DNA from: Theristus sp. LFF4_11
Lineage: Eukaryota; Nematoda; Chromadorea; Monhysterida; Xyalidae
Direction: 5' to 3'
Assembly: GCA_030248135.1 (NCBI GenBank)
Contig: JASANC010002532.1
Span: 59,376 to 123,375, forward strand
DNA: 64,000 bases
How positions within the stretch are numbered: the first letter of the stretch is position 1; each line of letters starts with the position of its first letter. Shown here piece after piece: positions 23,883-35,577 of the stretch. The notes under the pieces are model-generated. The model was given only the letters and a program-made list of their open reading frames with translations. It was not told the origin of the DNA and searched no databases. A program made the translations under genes and the position numbers.

Positions 23883-23937
23883 ACTCCCTACACGTGTAAA
23901 CTTATCGATTTTTGTCTTAGTCTGGATTCTTATGGCT

Positions 23938-24126
23938 TTATAACACGACACACAAACTAACAAAAATTAAATCATACTTGTTGTATCGCTTGCATGCCGC
24001 CACCACGATCACAATTTGGGGGCTCATCGTCTTCCTCTTGTCAACAACCGATCGTTGGTACGAGTTGATGGTTAGGTCTCGACCTTGTGGCAAAATAGGG
24101 TTCTTGAAGCGGTTTGTGCTCGACAT
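23938..24126 (-). other. Possible isolated exon, unrecognised
   Basis: A minus-strand open stretch (TNRFKNPILPQGRDL, then PQIVIVVAACKRYNK) ends at a possible donor. The hydrophobic strand followed by AACKRYNK recalls the start of some glycosyltransferase domains, but no further motif or partner exon is found, so no name is given. Confidence 0.2.
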
Positions 24127-24178
24127 TCACAAAACAGATTCAATCCTGGCAATTCGCATGAACATTGAACGAAAGGTC

Positions 24179-25310
24179 ACTTGCACAAACAAACATCGCA
24201 AACAACAGAATCATCCATGAGAAATAAACCAACATGAGATAAAAGAAAAAAATTTCGATCATAGCCGTACGTCACTTTTGGCAAGTTTTTAAGGTGACAT
24301 TGGTGGTAATGGTAAAGTGACGTCGGTGGTATCCACGTGGTAAATGCAAAATAAATCATAAATTGTACTGAAAATCGCACAGAAACAACATTATCTAATA
24401 AACAAAAATTTACTCTGATTTAATGAAACAAGACGCAATCACAACAAAAAATACATTTTTTTCACTGTTCAATTGTTATTTAACAATGTGCTAAGTGTGT
24501 GCAGAGGTTCAGAATACAAGAAGTTCGCTGTTTGCGGTTTCGCCAGGTAGACGCATACCGCGGTGCCCCCTGGCTCGTCAGTGCGACGGACACCAGGCAG
24601 AACTGCCGAAGGCGCTTTACCACAGACAGATCTTATAGTCTGGGTAAAACATCAACAAAGTTGATTTGAATGTTGTTCTTTACGTCTTCGTTCACACCTG
24701 ACGTATCCTTCGTGTTCAGATGTACGTCGACGTACGTCAGGTGCGAAAGAACGCAAATCATAAAACGATACGGCACGTCACTTTGGGATTTCCGTTCGTT
24801 CGCATCTGACGCACAAACAAACATCACAAACAACAGAATTATCGATGAGAAATAAACCAACATGAGATAAAACAAAAAAAATTGATCATAGTCGCACGGT
24901 ACTTTTGGCCAGTTTATAATGTGACGTCGGTGGTTATGGTACAGTGACGTTGGTGGTATCCACGTAGTAAATGCAAAATACGCCGCAATCATTAAATTAT
25001 ACTTAAAATCGCACGAAAACATAATTGAACGAAAATTGACTCTGATTTGATGAAACAAGACGTAATCACAAAAAATACATTTTCCACCCCCCCCCTGTTT
25101 AATTGTTATTTGACAATGTGCTAAGTGTGCGCAGAGGTTCAGAAGATGATTTGAATGTTTTGTTTTTTACGTCTTCGTTCACACCTGACGTATGCTGACG
25201 TATGCAGACGTATGTCGACGTAGGTCAGATGCGAAGGAACGCAAATCGTAAAATGACACGGCACGTCACTTTAGGATTTCCGTTCGTTCGCATCTGACCT
25301 ACGTCTGTAT
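24179..25310 (+). repeat. Tandem duplication, two diverged units of about 650 bp
   Basis: Bases 24179-24520 and 24680-24790 recur at 24813-25140 and 25150-25275 with many substitutions. Shared blocks include GAGAAATAAACCAACATGAG and the ACGT-rich stretch around GACGTATG. No coding potential is evident. Confidence 0.8.
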
Positions 25311-25340
25311 ACGTTAGGTATAAACGGGCTTTGGTGGTAT

Positions 25341-26322
25341 TCATCCAGCAGACCGGTCACCCAGCAGACCGGTCACCCAGCAGACCGGTCACCCAGTAGA
25401 CCGGTCGCACCAGAGAACTTTGTTCTGCTACGGTATGGCCGATTAAACATGGCAGCTTTTTTCAGGGTTCAAGGAGCGCGCGAAATTTGAATGAAAGAAA
25501 AAAGACGTTCAGAAACCACATTGTGTGCCAAATTTGACTCGTATTTTTAAACTAATGGATTATCCGCGCTGTTCTGTGCATTCTTTCTCCCTTGCACACA
25601 TGATTGGGAATTATGTTGACATTTTTGAAAAAGACAACTCCTAGTCTGCGGCTGATCCCGCCTTGATGGACTGCCTCATTTATTCGGCCGTACTGTATCT
25701 GTTAACATGCAACTTGTGGAGTGAAATACTGAGTTTCGGCTATCGGAATACAGTACATTTTGGCTCTTGACACAATGTTCCCTGATTACAAAGCATTAGC
25801 ACTGAAGCCCAACTATTGTACTCTTGAGACAGTTTTTTTACGATTATCCTTGATAAAGGCTTGCTAAACCATAGGGACACCTACAGAGTTGTGTTGCCAA
25901 CATAAAGGTGTTGTGCAATAACAAAATTACGTCTCATACCAGAGCAATGAAGATGTCCTAAGCAACCAGGTGTCCTAAGGCTTCACAAGCTTTAATTTGA
26001 GAAATCGTGGATTGTGTGATCGTGTCAAAATGCCACAGATGACTTGACACAATCATTACCGTTCTCCGTGGTTACAACATTCAGTGGGTTCAATGTTCAA
26101 TTAAATTCAATGGGTAAATTCAGTATTTGACCGTGTTTCATGCCTTTATAGACATTCTATTAAAAACCCTTAACCATCAGGAAAGATCGTGTCGACCCCA
26201 TTTGGTCGTTACAGTACTCCGTTAGCTTAAACTTCCATTAGTTCACATTACAAGTGGTCTGCACGGTAAAACACGAAGTTCTCTGGTGTGACCGGTCTAC
26301 TGGGTGACCGGTCTGCTGGATA
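25341..26322. mobile_element. Inverted-repeat element with internal 16-bp minisatellite
   Basis: The left end ATCCAGCAGACCGGTCACCC is mirrored by GACCGGTCTGCTGGAT ending near 26322. The left arm repeats AGCAGACCGGTCACCC three times, then a variant with GTAGACC. Both arms continue into GAGAACTT. No target duplication is clear and no transposase is seen. Confidence 0.75.
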
Positions 26323-26386
26323 AATCTCTTTAGGCTTTGGCTTAGCTGGATAGATCAGCGGAATGCATCAGCAACTGGATAGTGGC

Positions 26387-26462
26387 GGGTTGACACACGT
26401 TGACGAGGGTGACGGGTTGACACACGTTGACGAGGTGGCGGGTTGACACACATTGACGAGGC
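26387..26462 (+). repeat. Minisatellite, about 26-bp unit x3
   Basis: Three units of GGGTTGACACACGTTGACGA type with short GTGGC or GTGAC spacers. Confidence 0.8.
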
Positions 26463-26962
26463 CAGCGTAGAACGCGTTGAAGCGCAGTTTCACTGTTGGC
26501 GTGCACAGCCGCTTGACGCGAGCACAATGTGATCCGAACCGTCGAAACTGCCAGCAGCAACATTGACGATTGTGCCCGTGCGTAGCTTGGTGGTGATGAT
26601 GACTTCTCTAGCGCCCGCTGAGAGTGTCCGCTGGTGCCAGTCATGAGCATAATGATTTCCAATGTTCAAAATTTTTGCTTTTTTTATACGTGTCGTGTGG
26701 ATAATTACAAAAAACTGTAGTAATTGCACATCATTAAAACTTGAATTGAATCTAATTTGGATACCGTAGTTACAAACTTTTTTGTCTGGTCTTCAACTTT
26801 TTTGTTCTGCTTGAACTGAAACTGATCTTCGCGACTTTTCAGTTTTTATTTTTTTTGTCTGATCTTCATTTTGTTTCTTTGTCATTCAATCATGTGACTT
26901 TCATTTTTTTATATTTTTTGTCAGACTGATCTTTATTTTGTTTGTCATTCCATGACTTATGG
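26463..26962. other. Stretch with no assigned gene
   Basis: A minus-strand open stretch at 26490-26660 (KLRTGTIVNVAAGSFDGSD) is coding-like but has no partner exon or recognised family. The rest is T-rich. Confidence 0.3.
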
Positions 26963-27130
26963 GTTCATTTTATGATGTTTTCGAAGAAAAAACTTTTCAG
27001 ATAGTAGATAGCTGACTGAGAAATTTTTTTAGATAGATGATAGAGCTAAGCCGAAAATACTTCTCAGATAGAGACAGATTCGAAAAAAAATTTGGGGGGG
27101 GCGGGCGGGGGCGGGGCGTTGGGCGGGCCA
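26963..27130 (+). repeat. Fragment of a GATA-rich, G-tract repeat
   Basis: Blocks of AGATAGATAG type followed by AGATTCGAAAAAAAATTTGG and a G/C-rich tail match the right end of the element at 27627-28075. It ends about 65 bases before the MRPL15 start codon. Confidence 0.65.
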
Positions 27131-27193
27131 GCACGATTATGGTTTGAAATTCCTGCAAAATTTGTCAATTTTAGTGGTGTTTTTTTGTTGACA

Positions 27194-29972
27194 ATGTCGT
27201 CAAAAGAACGAGCGTTGAAGTATCTCAGTCGAGTGTCAAGAATCAAAATGCAAGATCTCCGTGATAATCCGGGCGCTCGAACCGCGGTTTGTGTTTTTTG
27301 TCTTTGCCATTTTAATGAAACGAGAATGAAATAATTGGCTGGCATGGGAATTGAATGAGTTTGTTTTGAATTTTGTTTGCTGCTTACAGTCAAGACAAAT
27401 CTCCAAGCGCCACAATCGTGCCGGAAAGTCGATGAAAGAACTGCAGTCAGCCGCGCGCCCACCACTGGGCTGGATTTGGGGCGATTTTCTGCAGCCTTGG
27501 TTTCGTTATTTTCGTCGAGATCCGCACTTTAATCGGGACATTCAGTAAGTTTTCTTTGTTTCTTTGTTATTGTTACATGTTATTCATCAGTCAATTCGAA
27601 TCCAATTACTGTATATCACATAGTTGTTCCAGAGCCGAGGGGCTGGGGGCCCGGGGGGGCGATATAGATAGCTGGAGCAAATTTTCTAGGTAGATAGATA
27701 GCTGGAAAATTTTGGGGGGGCCGCGGGGGGGCCATGTGACTTTGGGGGGGCGGTCAAAATTTTGAAATTTGATAGATAGATAGCTAAAACGCTAAAAAGC
27801 TATAAAAACAGCAAAATAATGCTAAAAACACACTAAAAATCAAGTATAAACGCGTATTTTATCTAAAATTAGCGAAATTTTCAAGAATTACGAGCAAAAA
27901 TGGTCAATTTTGGTCAAAAATTGACTCATTTTATGTCTTCGAAAACAAATTTTTTTAGATAGATAGCTGGCTGAGAATTTTTTTTTAGATAGATAATAGC
28001 TGAGCCAAAAAAACCTGTCTGATAGAGATAGATTCGAAAAATTTTTTTGGGGGGGGCGGCCCCCCCCTAGACCAACTATGGTATATCATTCATTTTTGCC
28101 AGTCTACCTCTTCTCCAACGGGTTGGCAACATGTGATCACCGTTGTTGTTCAGTGCTGTTGGTTTGGGTATTGCAATTTCAACTGCTTCTCGTTACCAAA
28201 TACAGTCAAACTCTAAAGTTAAGGCGATCAGCTGATTGGTTGGTGATCACGTGATGCGTGCTTTCTGTGCAGGACAGACTCCGCGCCCACACCAATGCCT
28301 GCACATAAAGCATGCATCACGTGATTACCAACCAATCAGCTGATTGCCTATAATTTAGAGTTAGACTGTAAGTTGAAGCAGTGAAAAACTGTGGCGAATC
28401 ACGTTGCAAAGACTCAACAGCAGAAGATTGCACAAGTGCGAGTCAACATATAACCCGTTTAGTCTGCGTCGTGAGTACGTGCCGCTGTCGTTGGTTGAAC
28501 TGCAACGTTTAATCGACCTCGGTTGGCTGAGCGAACGCGAGCCAATCGATTTGGCAGCACTCTGTCGCACAGGACTCGTGAAGGTCGATCCGATCATTCG
28601 TCAGTTTGGCGTGCATTTGACTGATCAGGTCAGTTGACATGATTTTTGCCTGTGCTTGCTCGTGGTCGCAGTTTCAGTAGCCCGAAATTCTGCGAAATTC
28701 AAAATTTTCTTTAACTACCACGTATTTTTTCTGAGTGTTTCAATTGAGTTATTCGTACATTACATCTGGATAATGTATACACAACTAGCTGATTGGTTGG
28801 TTGATGCATGCATTTTGTGCAGGCATTGCTGTAGAAGCGGAGTTTGTCTGCACAGAATGCATCAACTGCACCTGTGTGCAACCATCCACCATCCAATTAG
28901 CTATTATATTATCCAGATGGACTAAAGTGGATTTATATTGAAGTGGATTTGAATTCTGGGTTTTCACTGTTCATCAACAACAAATACAAACACAGTTTCC
29001 TATTTGTGCTGCTTGCATTCAGGGTTCGAACGTGTTTGCGAGTGCGTTGTCCGTTGAGGTGCAGTTTGCGAGCGAGCTGGCCATCGCCACCGTTGAGCGC
29101 GTCGGCGGCCGCATCACCACCGCTTATTACGACCCGAGATCGCTGCAAGCAATCGTGGATCCTGTGAAGTTTTTCCAACGTGGCGAACCAATTCCAAGGC
29201 GGGCGTATCCACCATCGGATTTGATTGAATATTACACTGGTACGGCATGTTTGTTTAAACCTGTCACTTTTTGCAGAATACAAAGCTAGCGAAAGAAAAA
29301 AGAACGGGATCTCAGTTACAAGACGACTGATTCAGGCACAAATAAGAGGGCGGGATGTTTGATTTCAATCAAACCCGATGCACCCCAACCCCATGCCGTT
29401 CTTCCTTTTCCCACTGCAACTTTTGCAAGCTCTATATATTGCAAAAAATGGCCGGTTTTAACAAACCTATTTTATAGTATCTAAAAATTAGGGAGACGCA
29501 TATAAAACACCGTCCGAGCGAGCTGATGTGTTTTGGAGTGGCGGTCAAAAAATATTTCTGACGGCAAAAAATAGTCTGTCTGACAACAAATTGGTGCTGC
29601 GCCTTTCCGCATTGGCGGCAATGGAAAACAAGATCAAATCCAATTTCTTGTAACATACGACTGCACATGTTAATGTGATGTAATCGTGTGGTTTATATTT
29701 GGACAGATGCAAGAAACAGAGGCTACCTCGCGAATCCGGCTGAAGTTGCGACTGCGAGAGAGGAACTGGCACAAAAGTACGGTTACACACTCGGAGAAAA
29801 CGCCACGAAACGCCGCTACGCTGATTCGCTGCCCGAAAAGACTGCGACGCAAGTGTTCTACGGACTGCACGCCGGATGGGTCGTGAATTTACCGGACAAA
29901 GTGCTGCTGAAACCGGCCGATGAGCAACTGCAACAGTATTACACCGGTGGTGACGTGGCTGATTGTAAATAA
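27194..29972 (+). CDS. MRPL15: Mitochondrial large-subunit ribosomal protein uL15m
   Basis: Five exons (27194-27286, 27390-27544, 28421-28628, 29023-29239, 29707-29972) join in frame to 312 residues, against 296 in human. The protein is part of the mitochondrial 39S ribosomal subunit. Family landmarks are RALKYLSRVSRIKMQDLRDN at the N-terminus, REYVPLSLVELQRLIDLG, VQFASELAIATVERVGG, TTAYYDPRSL, NRGYLANPAEV and FYGLHAGWVVNLPDK near the C-terminus. The start ATG matches the family and lies just after a T-rich stretch with an AG, which could serve trans-splicing, though no spliced leader is visible. Intron 2 contains a G-rich element and a foldback element; intron 3 contains another foldback element. 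The conserved glycine-rich part of L15 in exon 2 is poorly matched. Confidence 0.97.
27627..28075. mobile_element. GATA- and G-rich element in MRPL15 intron 2
   Basis: Imperfect inverted ends (TAGTTGTTCCAGAGCCGAGG at left, CCCCTAGACCAACTA at right) enclose repeated AGATAGATAGCTGG words and long G-runs. Related fragments lie at 20939-20992, 26963-27130 and about 44500. No target duplication was clear. Confidence 0.6.
28201..28369. mobile_element. 169-bp foldback element in MRPL15 intron 2
   Basis: Ends are TACAGTCAAACTC and GAGTTAGACTGTA. The arms contain CAGCTGATTGGTTGGTGAT and TGCTTTCTGTGCAGG with their inverses, leaving a small loop. TA at the termini fits a Tc1/mariner-type target. Confidence 0.88.
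28766..28918. mobile_element. Related foldback element in MRPL15 intron 3
   Basis: Inverted arms from CATCTGGATAATGTA to TATTATCCAGATG, with CTGATTGGTTGGTTGATGCA inside. It shares the core of the 28201 and 11725 elements but has different outer ends. Confidence 0.8.
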
Positions 29973-30577
29973 GACAATGAGAAAAACAGAGTGCGTGCCG
30001 CACGGTGCACCGTTTTCGTGTGTTTACACTTGCCTTTCTTTACTACCGTGGTTTTACCGGTGAGTGACAATTTTTGTTTCCGACATGTGGTGCTATAAAC
30101 AGCAGTGCAGGGTTTATCGTTGCATGCGGCATGCATACATAACCACTGTTGTTTGCATTGTTCTTTATTTCTTTTGTTATCGTGATTGTTGTTGGTTACG
30201 AGGAGGACTATAATTGTTGTGTTATTGCAAAGTGTTGTCGCTAGTCAATAAATATTCATAAATATTGAAAAGTGAGGTGCAAGGTCAACTTGACTTATTT
30301 AATGATCAACCAAACCGTCATTTATTTATCATCCAGTCTCTCCAAATGAAGTGTATTAGTTGATAGTAACTGTGCAACGTTGAAAAGGTCATTCGTGCAT
30401 TGTGGCTTGAATTGTGCTTCTTAATTACACAACTCAGCAGTGGACGCTGTCGTTGTCATGAAACTTGCTGATGGAAGATTCCCACGTCTTTCAACTGGTT
30501 TCAACGGTTACCTCCGACAAAAATATTCAACCAGCGTTTTGTTCACTGCAAAATTTAAAAAAAGGTAGCGGCGTTTT
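29973..30577. other. Intergenic region
   Basis: No coding exon or repeat is recognised. It holds the MRPL15 3' flank and the presumed promoter of the secreted repeat gene. Confidence 0.4.
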
Positions 30578-33500
30578 ATGCGAGCAATGCATAATTTCCA
30601 TTCAGTTTACATCGTTCTATTAGTGTTGTCGCTGATCAACGTACACAACGCGTGCGTGCCAGTCAACCCTGGTCCCCTGACACAGGGCGCCGTGACAAGC
30701 TCGTCAACCATGGCACCAGCATCAACCAGTGTTGCGCCCACCACGCCATCATCAAGAAGTTCACAACCAAATGACGACACTGCCACTGACAGCAACTGCA
30801 ACGAAACTTTGCCCATTGTGGATGAAGCTGCTATTGTTAGCACCACTGCAGAAACGACAATTACCACCACTGCCGAAGCCGACGCCAGCCAATACGCCCG
30901 TGGCTATTTCAATGGATTTTACCACGGTGGTGATCGAAGTGATCATTCTGACAATGAACGGAATCAGAGGAACTTGCGGCTTTTTATCAACGGTTATAGA
31001 GATGAACTAGAGAGCGAGAACAACAGTGGCGCATCAGATAATCAAACGTTGGGTGGCGATCAACCAGCAGGAGTCAGAAAGTTGTCTGATATCGATGTGT
31101 CCCATAAGGAACGACGTTATGTTGAAGGATATAAAAACGGATTTTTCTGTCGGAACGGACAAAACTGGAAGTGCAGGTGCGAACAGCGTGAGCGCTCATT
31201 TGCGTCCGGCTACAACCAAGGACGCTACGGTTTAGGTGGAACAACAACGAACACTGCAAATCAGACGAGCGGAGAGTTTGATCTTTTCTTAAATGGCTAC
31301 ATCGCCGGACGATTTGAGAACGACTCAGATGTTGGTGAAGATGAAAGGAGAAACATTATGGATCAGTTCAGACAGGGTTATGAGGTTGGCCGACTGAACG
31401 ATACTTCCGCAGTCGCTTGTGTCGAAGCAGCAGATCAGTCAACAGAAGGAATGGCAACAGCACCGACATCAGGCACATGCGCTCGATGGAACGAAAACTT
31501 TCGTAGAGGCATCGTTGCTGGGCAAGAACAGCTGAAAAGCACGGACGAAATGTTGTCGAGTCGACCGTCTGCTGAAGAACGAAGCGCTTTTGATTATCTG
31601 CGTGGCTACAATTTGGGTCGGGCACATGGAAATCATGTTGAAAGCAATTACCAAGATCAAAACGAAACCCTCGCAACGACCGTTGTACCGAGTACAAAAG
31701 ATGAAGAGCAGTTCTACATCGCAGGCCGCGAACTCGCACGTCAACAGAAACGAAGGCAGACCACCGATGCCGTGCGCCCGGACGATGACTACGAAAAAGG
31801 TGTTCGCGATGGAAAGCGAAATCGTGAACGAGAACTTGATGTTGACGCAAACATTAGAAGCTCAATTCCCACAAATAGCCGTGATAATGAAAACGAAACT
31901 GATTTTGTGAAAGGACTGGAACGAGGTCTGATTGACAGGTTCAATTCATTTGGTCAGCCGTCCATCACCGATCCCTATGAGCAAGGCACAGTTGATGGTC
32001 GTTCAGACCGAGCGCACATGGAGGAGACAGAATTCGCGAACTACAAACGAGCATATAAAATGGGCTACGACAATGGAAGCGGCCAGAACAGCACAAATTC
32101 AAGCTTCGCAGGTTAAAACTTGCCGTTCATCGCATGTAGTTTTCATGTTAAGATTCATAAAATTTCATGGAAGTGGTAACAACTTGGTCAAGCAGTGGTC
32201 AACTTTGGCTGTGTGCCCAGCTTTGCTGATTTCGAGACTGGTTTTCCTTGTGCATATGCGGCATGCCTGACACTTGCGGTGTGTCGAATGGGATCAGTTA
32301 GTCAGCTAATAAGAGTTAGAATCGCAGTTTATCAATCCATGTAACGGCGTGTGCCGTTGTATCATCTCTTTGGTGTTGTTAACAATCAAAAATCAATCAA
32401 AAACTTTTCAGAACTGCCGCAAACTGAAGCAACGAGGCGCGGTTATCGCGATGGACTGCGTGATGGTCTTCGAGACGGATATCGCAAGCAATCTGAATCT
32501 GATGAAATTGCCTCCCAATCAGAATCAATCACCACCACCAGTGCAGATTCGCTGCTTTCTTCAGTGGAACTGACAACAAGGACTACTCCAATTTCTATGG
32601 AAGATTACGAAATGGCTTATAAGATGGGTTATGCGGATGGCACAGGTCGCAATGATTCTGGATCCACGTATGACGGTCTGTAACCAACTGTAACTTGTGT
32701 TTTTAACGCGCTGAATCTCTTCATTTTGTTGCTGCAGTTTGGTTGTGGTTTCAGAATTGCCGCAAACAGACGGCGTTCGCGAAGCATACCATGCTGGTCT
32801 TCGTGATGGACTAAGGGATCGATACCTAGAAGAGCATTCGGGAACCAATGAACCTGCTCTACCAACCACATCAACAGAAGCTACCACACGCACTACAACA
32901 ATTTCATTCGAAAATTATGAAGCTGCGTACGAAGCTGGCTACCTTGATGGCAAACAGCTGAATGGGTCTGGTTCGGTAGACTCAGGTTTGTGGTTTATGT
33001 CATAGTATGGCTTGTTTGTTCACACCCACATTTTGAGGACGAATTGTGTCATTGCAGAAATGAGCAATGCTACGAGTGCAACACGTGATGCTTATCTTAC
33101 TGGTCTTCGCGATGGTCTGAGAGATCGATATTCAGAGGAAACCTCTGTTGATAGGTTCAAGACAACCGTTCAAACGACACCGACAACATCGTCACCATCA
33201 AGCACTGCAACAACAACAACAGAAGTTACCACAAGCACAACAACAATTTCAATCGAAAACTATGAAGCTGCGTACGAAGCTGGCTACCTTGATGGGAGAC
33301 AACTGAATGGGTCCGGTTCGGTTGATTCAGGTTTGTGATGGTGTGTGTAGTTATTACCACCATCTTAATATTCTACTATTTGGGCGTTGCAGAAATGAAC
33401 AATACCACGGGCGCAGCACGTGACGCTTATCTCACTGGTCTTCGCGATGGTCTACGGGACCGTTATTCTGAGGAATCGTCTGCTGATAGGTTCCAGACGA

Positions 33501-35577
33501 CCATTCAAGCGACACAAAAAACCCATTCGCCAACAAGCACCACAGCAACATCAACGGAAGTAACCACAAGCACTACAACTATTTCAATCGAAGATTATGA
33601 AGCTGCGTACGAAGCGGGCTACCTTGATGGGAGACAACTGAATGGGACTGGTTCTGCAGATTCAGGTTTGTGTCAGCATGGCTTTGCTCATTTTACCATT
33701 TGAATATCACACAAACTTACGGCTCACTGTAGAAATGTACAATGCCGCGGATGCAACACGTGACGCTTATCTCATTGGTCTTCGCGATGGACTACGAGAT
33801 CGATATTCCGAGGAAACATCTGCTGATAGGTTCAAGACAACAGTAGAACCGATACCGAAAACACCGTCGTCAACAAGCAATACAGTCAACACAGCAATGA
33901 CGTCTAACTTATCTGATTCAACTACCACACCAATCCCAACCACCACGTCTACTACAACCCCCCTACCAACCCCAACCCCCACGCCTACTACAACCCCCAC
34001 GGCTACTACAACCCCCCAGCCAACCCCACCCCCCACGGCTACTACAACCCCCAGGCCAACCCCAACCCCCACGGCTACTACAACCACCCAGCCAACCCCA
34101 ACCCCCACGGCTACTACAACCCCACAGCCAACCCCAAGCACTACGCCTACTACAACCCCCCTACCAACCCCAACCACTACGCCTACCACGAAAAACATGT
34201 CAACAGATTCTGCTACCGTCAACACTTCTACATCAAGCAGTGGTAAGCATAAAAATCTCAGTTCTAGTAAGTCAAGCCGTTGATAAAGTTCACCCAAATT
34301 CAAATCCTTGAGAACTGTTGAAAAGAACAACAACGCTGATTACAGAAACAGAGCGCTGCGTGCCCGAACAGCCGTGCGCGACCACGAGCGAACAGCATTG
34401 TGGTGGGGACTGGCGCCTGGGAGTATGTGATGCATCCACAATCAATGAAGCCGTTGAGTACGGCCACTGCAGATGCACATGCACACCGGACGCTCAGTGC
34501 ACGTTTGACTTTCAGTGTGGCCCTGGCGGCCTTTGTCTGCACAGTACGTGACGACTTTTTTAATCGTGATACAACTCGTGGATGTGCCAACGAACACTGA
34601 AAAAAAAATCGTTGCCAGTTGCCACCAAAACAATCTTACCTTATAACACGTGCACGTGAATTATACGTGGCAACTGTGGTGGCAAACGCGTTTCTAGCAT
34701 GTCTGGTAAATTTAGTGGCAGCGGTTTCTCAGCGTAGAGCTGGAACATAAAACGTGACAAAGAAAACTTATTTTCAGACGTCTGTTCGTGCACGTGTGCC
34801 CAAGGACGCTCATGTACGACAGCAGCCCACTGTGGCGGCATCGCTGCGGAGTGTCAGCCTCTATGCGTTGGCCTGCATGCGACCACGAATCAGCCAACTG
34901 AGCAGTACACGTGCGACCGTGAGAACACCTGCGCACTCGGCAGCTACTGCTTGCGTGCCGTTTGCAAGGTGTGTCGCAGCTGTGTGCAAACTGCACCTTC
35001 CGAGTCGCGTTCTCAACCACGGAGTTCTGAGGGTGATGTCGCATTGGCTCCTACACGCTCAACCGTTCTCACGCACCAGTCCTACTAAACCATTGTAGTT
35101 TGCTACTTTCGGCTTACTTAACCGCTGTGTGTCGTCGGCCAACTAAGGTTGATCATTGTGAAGCGGCACTCATGAAGCAGTATTTAATGACGCATAGCTG
35201 AGTTAAAACACATTTACGCACTGACTAAATACTGCTTCATGAATGCCCCTGAAGACAAGTGCAGTACCAATGAAAGCACTCAGGGCATCGGTCGCTGGCG
35301 TGCCGGTGCGTACGACGCCGTCGACTGCGCCGATGCAGCGACGTGCCGTGCGGCGGGCAGCGTCACGGGTGAATGTGTGACGAGCAATGGCACGCTGTGC
35401 GTTCGCGACCTGAATCCATTGCGTATCGGCAGTGACGCGTGTCAGGACGAAACTGTCGGTGTGCACACGGACACGCTGAATGTGTGCATCAGCAACAGCA
35501 ACACTCTGGTACATTGTGGCACTGGACAGCACTGTGCACCCGGCTATGCGTGCGGACTGTGTCAGTGCAACGACTGA
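30578..35577 (+). CDS. Secreted GYxxG-repeat protein with tandemly duplicated exons and Cys-rich tail
   Basis: Nine exons (30578-32111, 32412-32675, 32755-32985, 33058-33330, 33393-33665, 33733-34242, 34346-34543, 34778-34972, 35255-35577) join in frame to about 1266 residues. All introns are phase 1, so every internal exon can be lost or gained without a frameshift. A signal peptide (VYIVLLVLSLINVHNA) is followed by Ser/Thr-rich sequence and many units of the type FxxGYxxGR (YARGYFNGFYHG, LFLNGYIAGRFEN, FRQGYEVGRLND). Exons 2-6 are duplicates beginning with a GLRDGLRDRY motif; exons 2-5 also end with YEAAYEAGYLDGRQLNGSG or a variant. Exon 6 adds a Thr/Pro minisatellite, probably mucin-like. 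Exons 7-9 are Cys-rich (CRCTCTPDAQC, CGPGGLC, CSCTCAQGRSC). N-glycosylation sites are frequent. I know no named family; cuticle, surface coat or secretion are possible sites. The exon 8/9 join is least certain; exon 8 read through gives another tail. Confidence 0.82.
33930..34190 (+). repeat. 36-bp coding minisatellite (Thr/Pro-rich)
   Basis: About seven imperfect 36-base units of the type CCCACGGCTACTACAACC plus CCAACCCCAA, encoding PTPTATTTPQ-like repeats in exon 6 of the secreted protein. Copy number is likely to vary between individuals. Confidence 0.9.
35162..35250. mobile_element. Small foldback element abutting a splice acceptor
   Basis: Inverted arms GCACTCATGAAGCAGTATTT and AAATACTGCTTCATGAATGC. 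A second copy lies at 54882-54970. The right end is only a few bases before the acceptor used for the last exon of the secreted protein gene. Confidence 0.8.

Noticed and set aside
22238..23899. Very long open frames (LRLRLR on +, KPKPKP on -) over 500 codons
   Set aside because: They are the necessary product of a 6-base repeat (TTAGGC) without stops in those frames, not genes.
33767..34333. Minus-strand Val/Gly-rich frame of 188 codons
   Set aside because: Antisense of the Thr/Pro coding minisatellite; the plus-strand frame joins neighbouring exons in phase.
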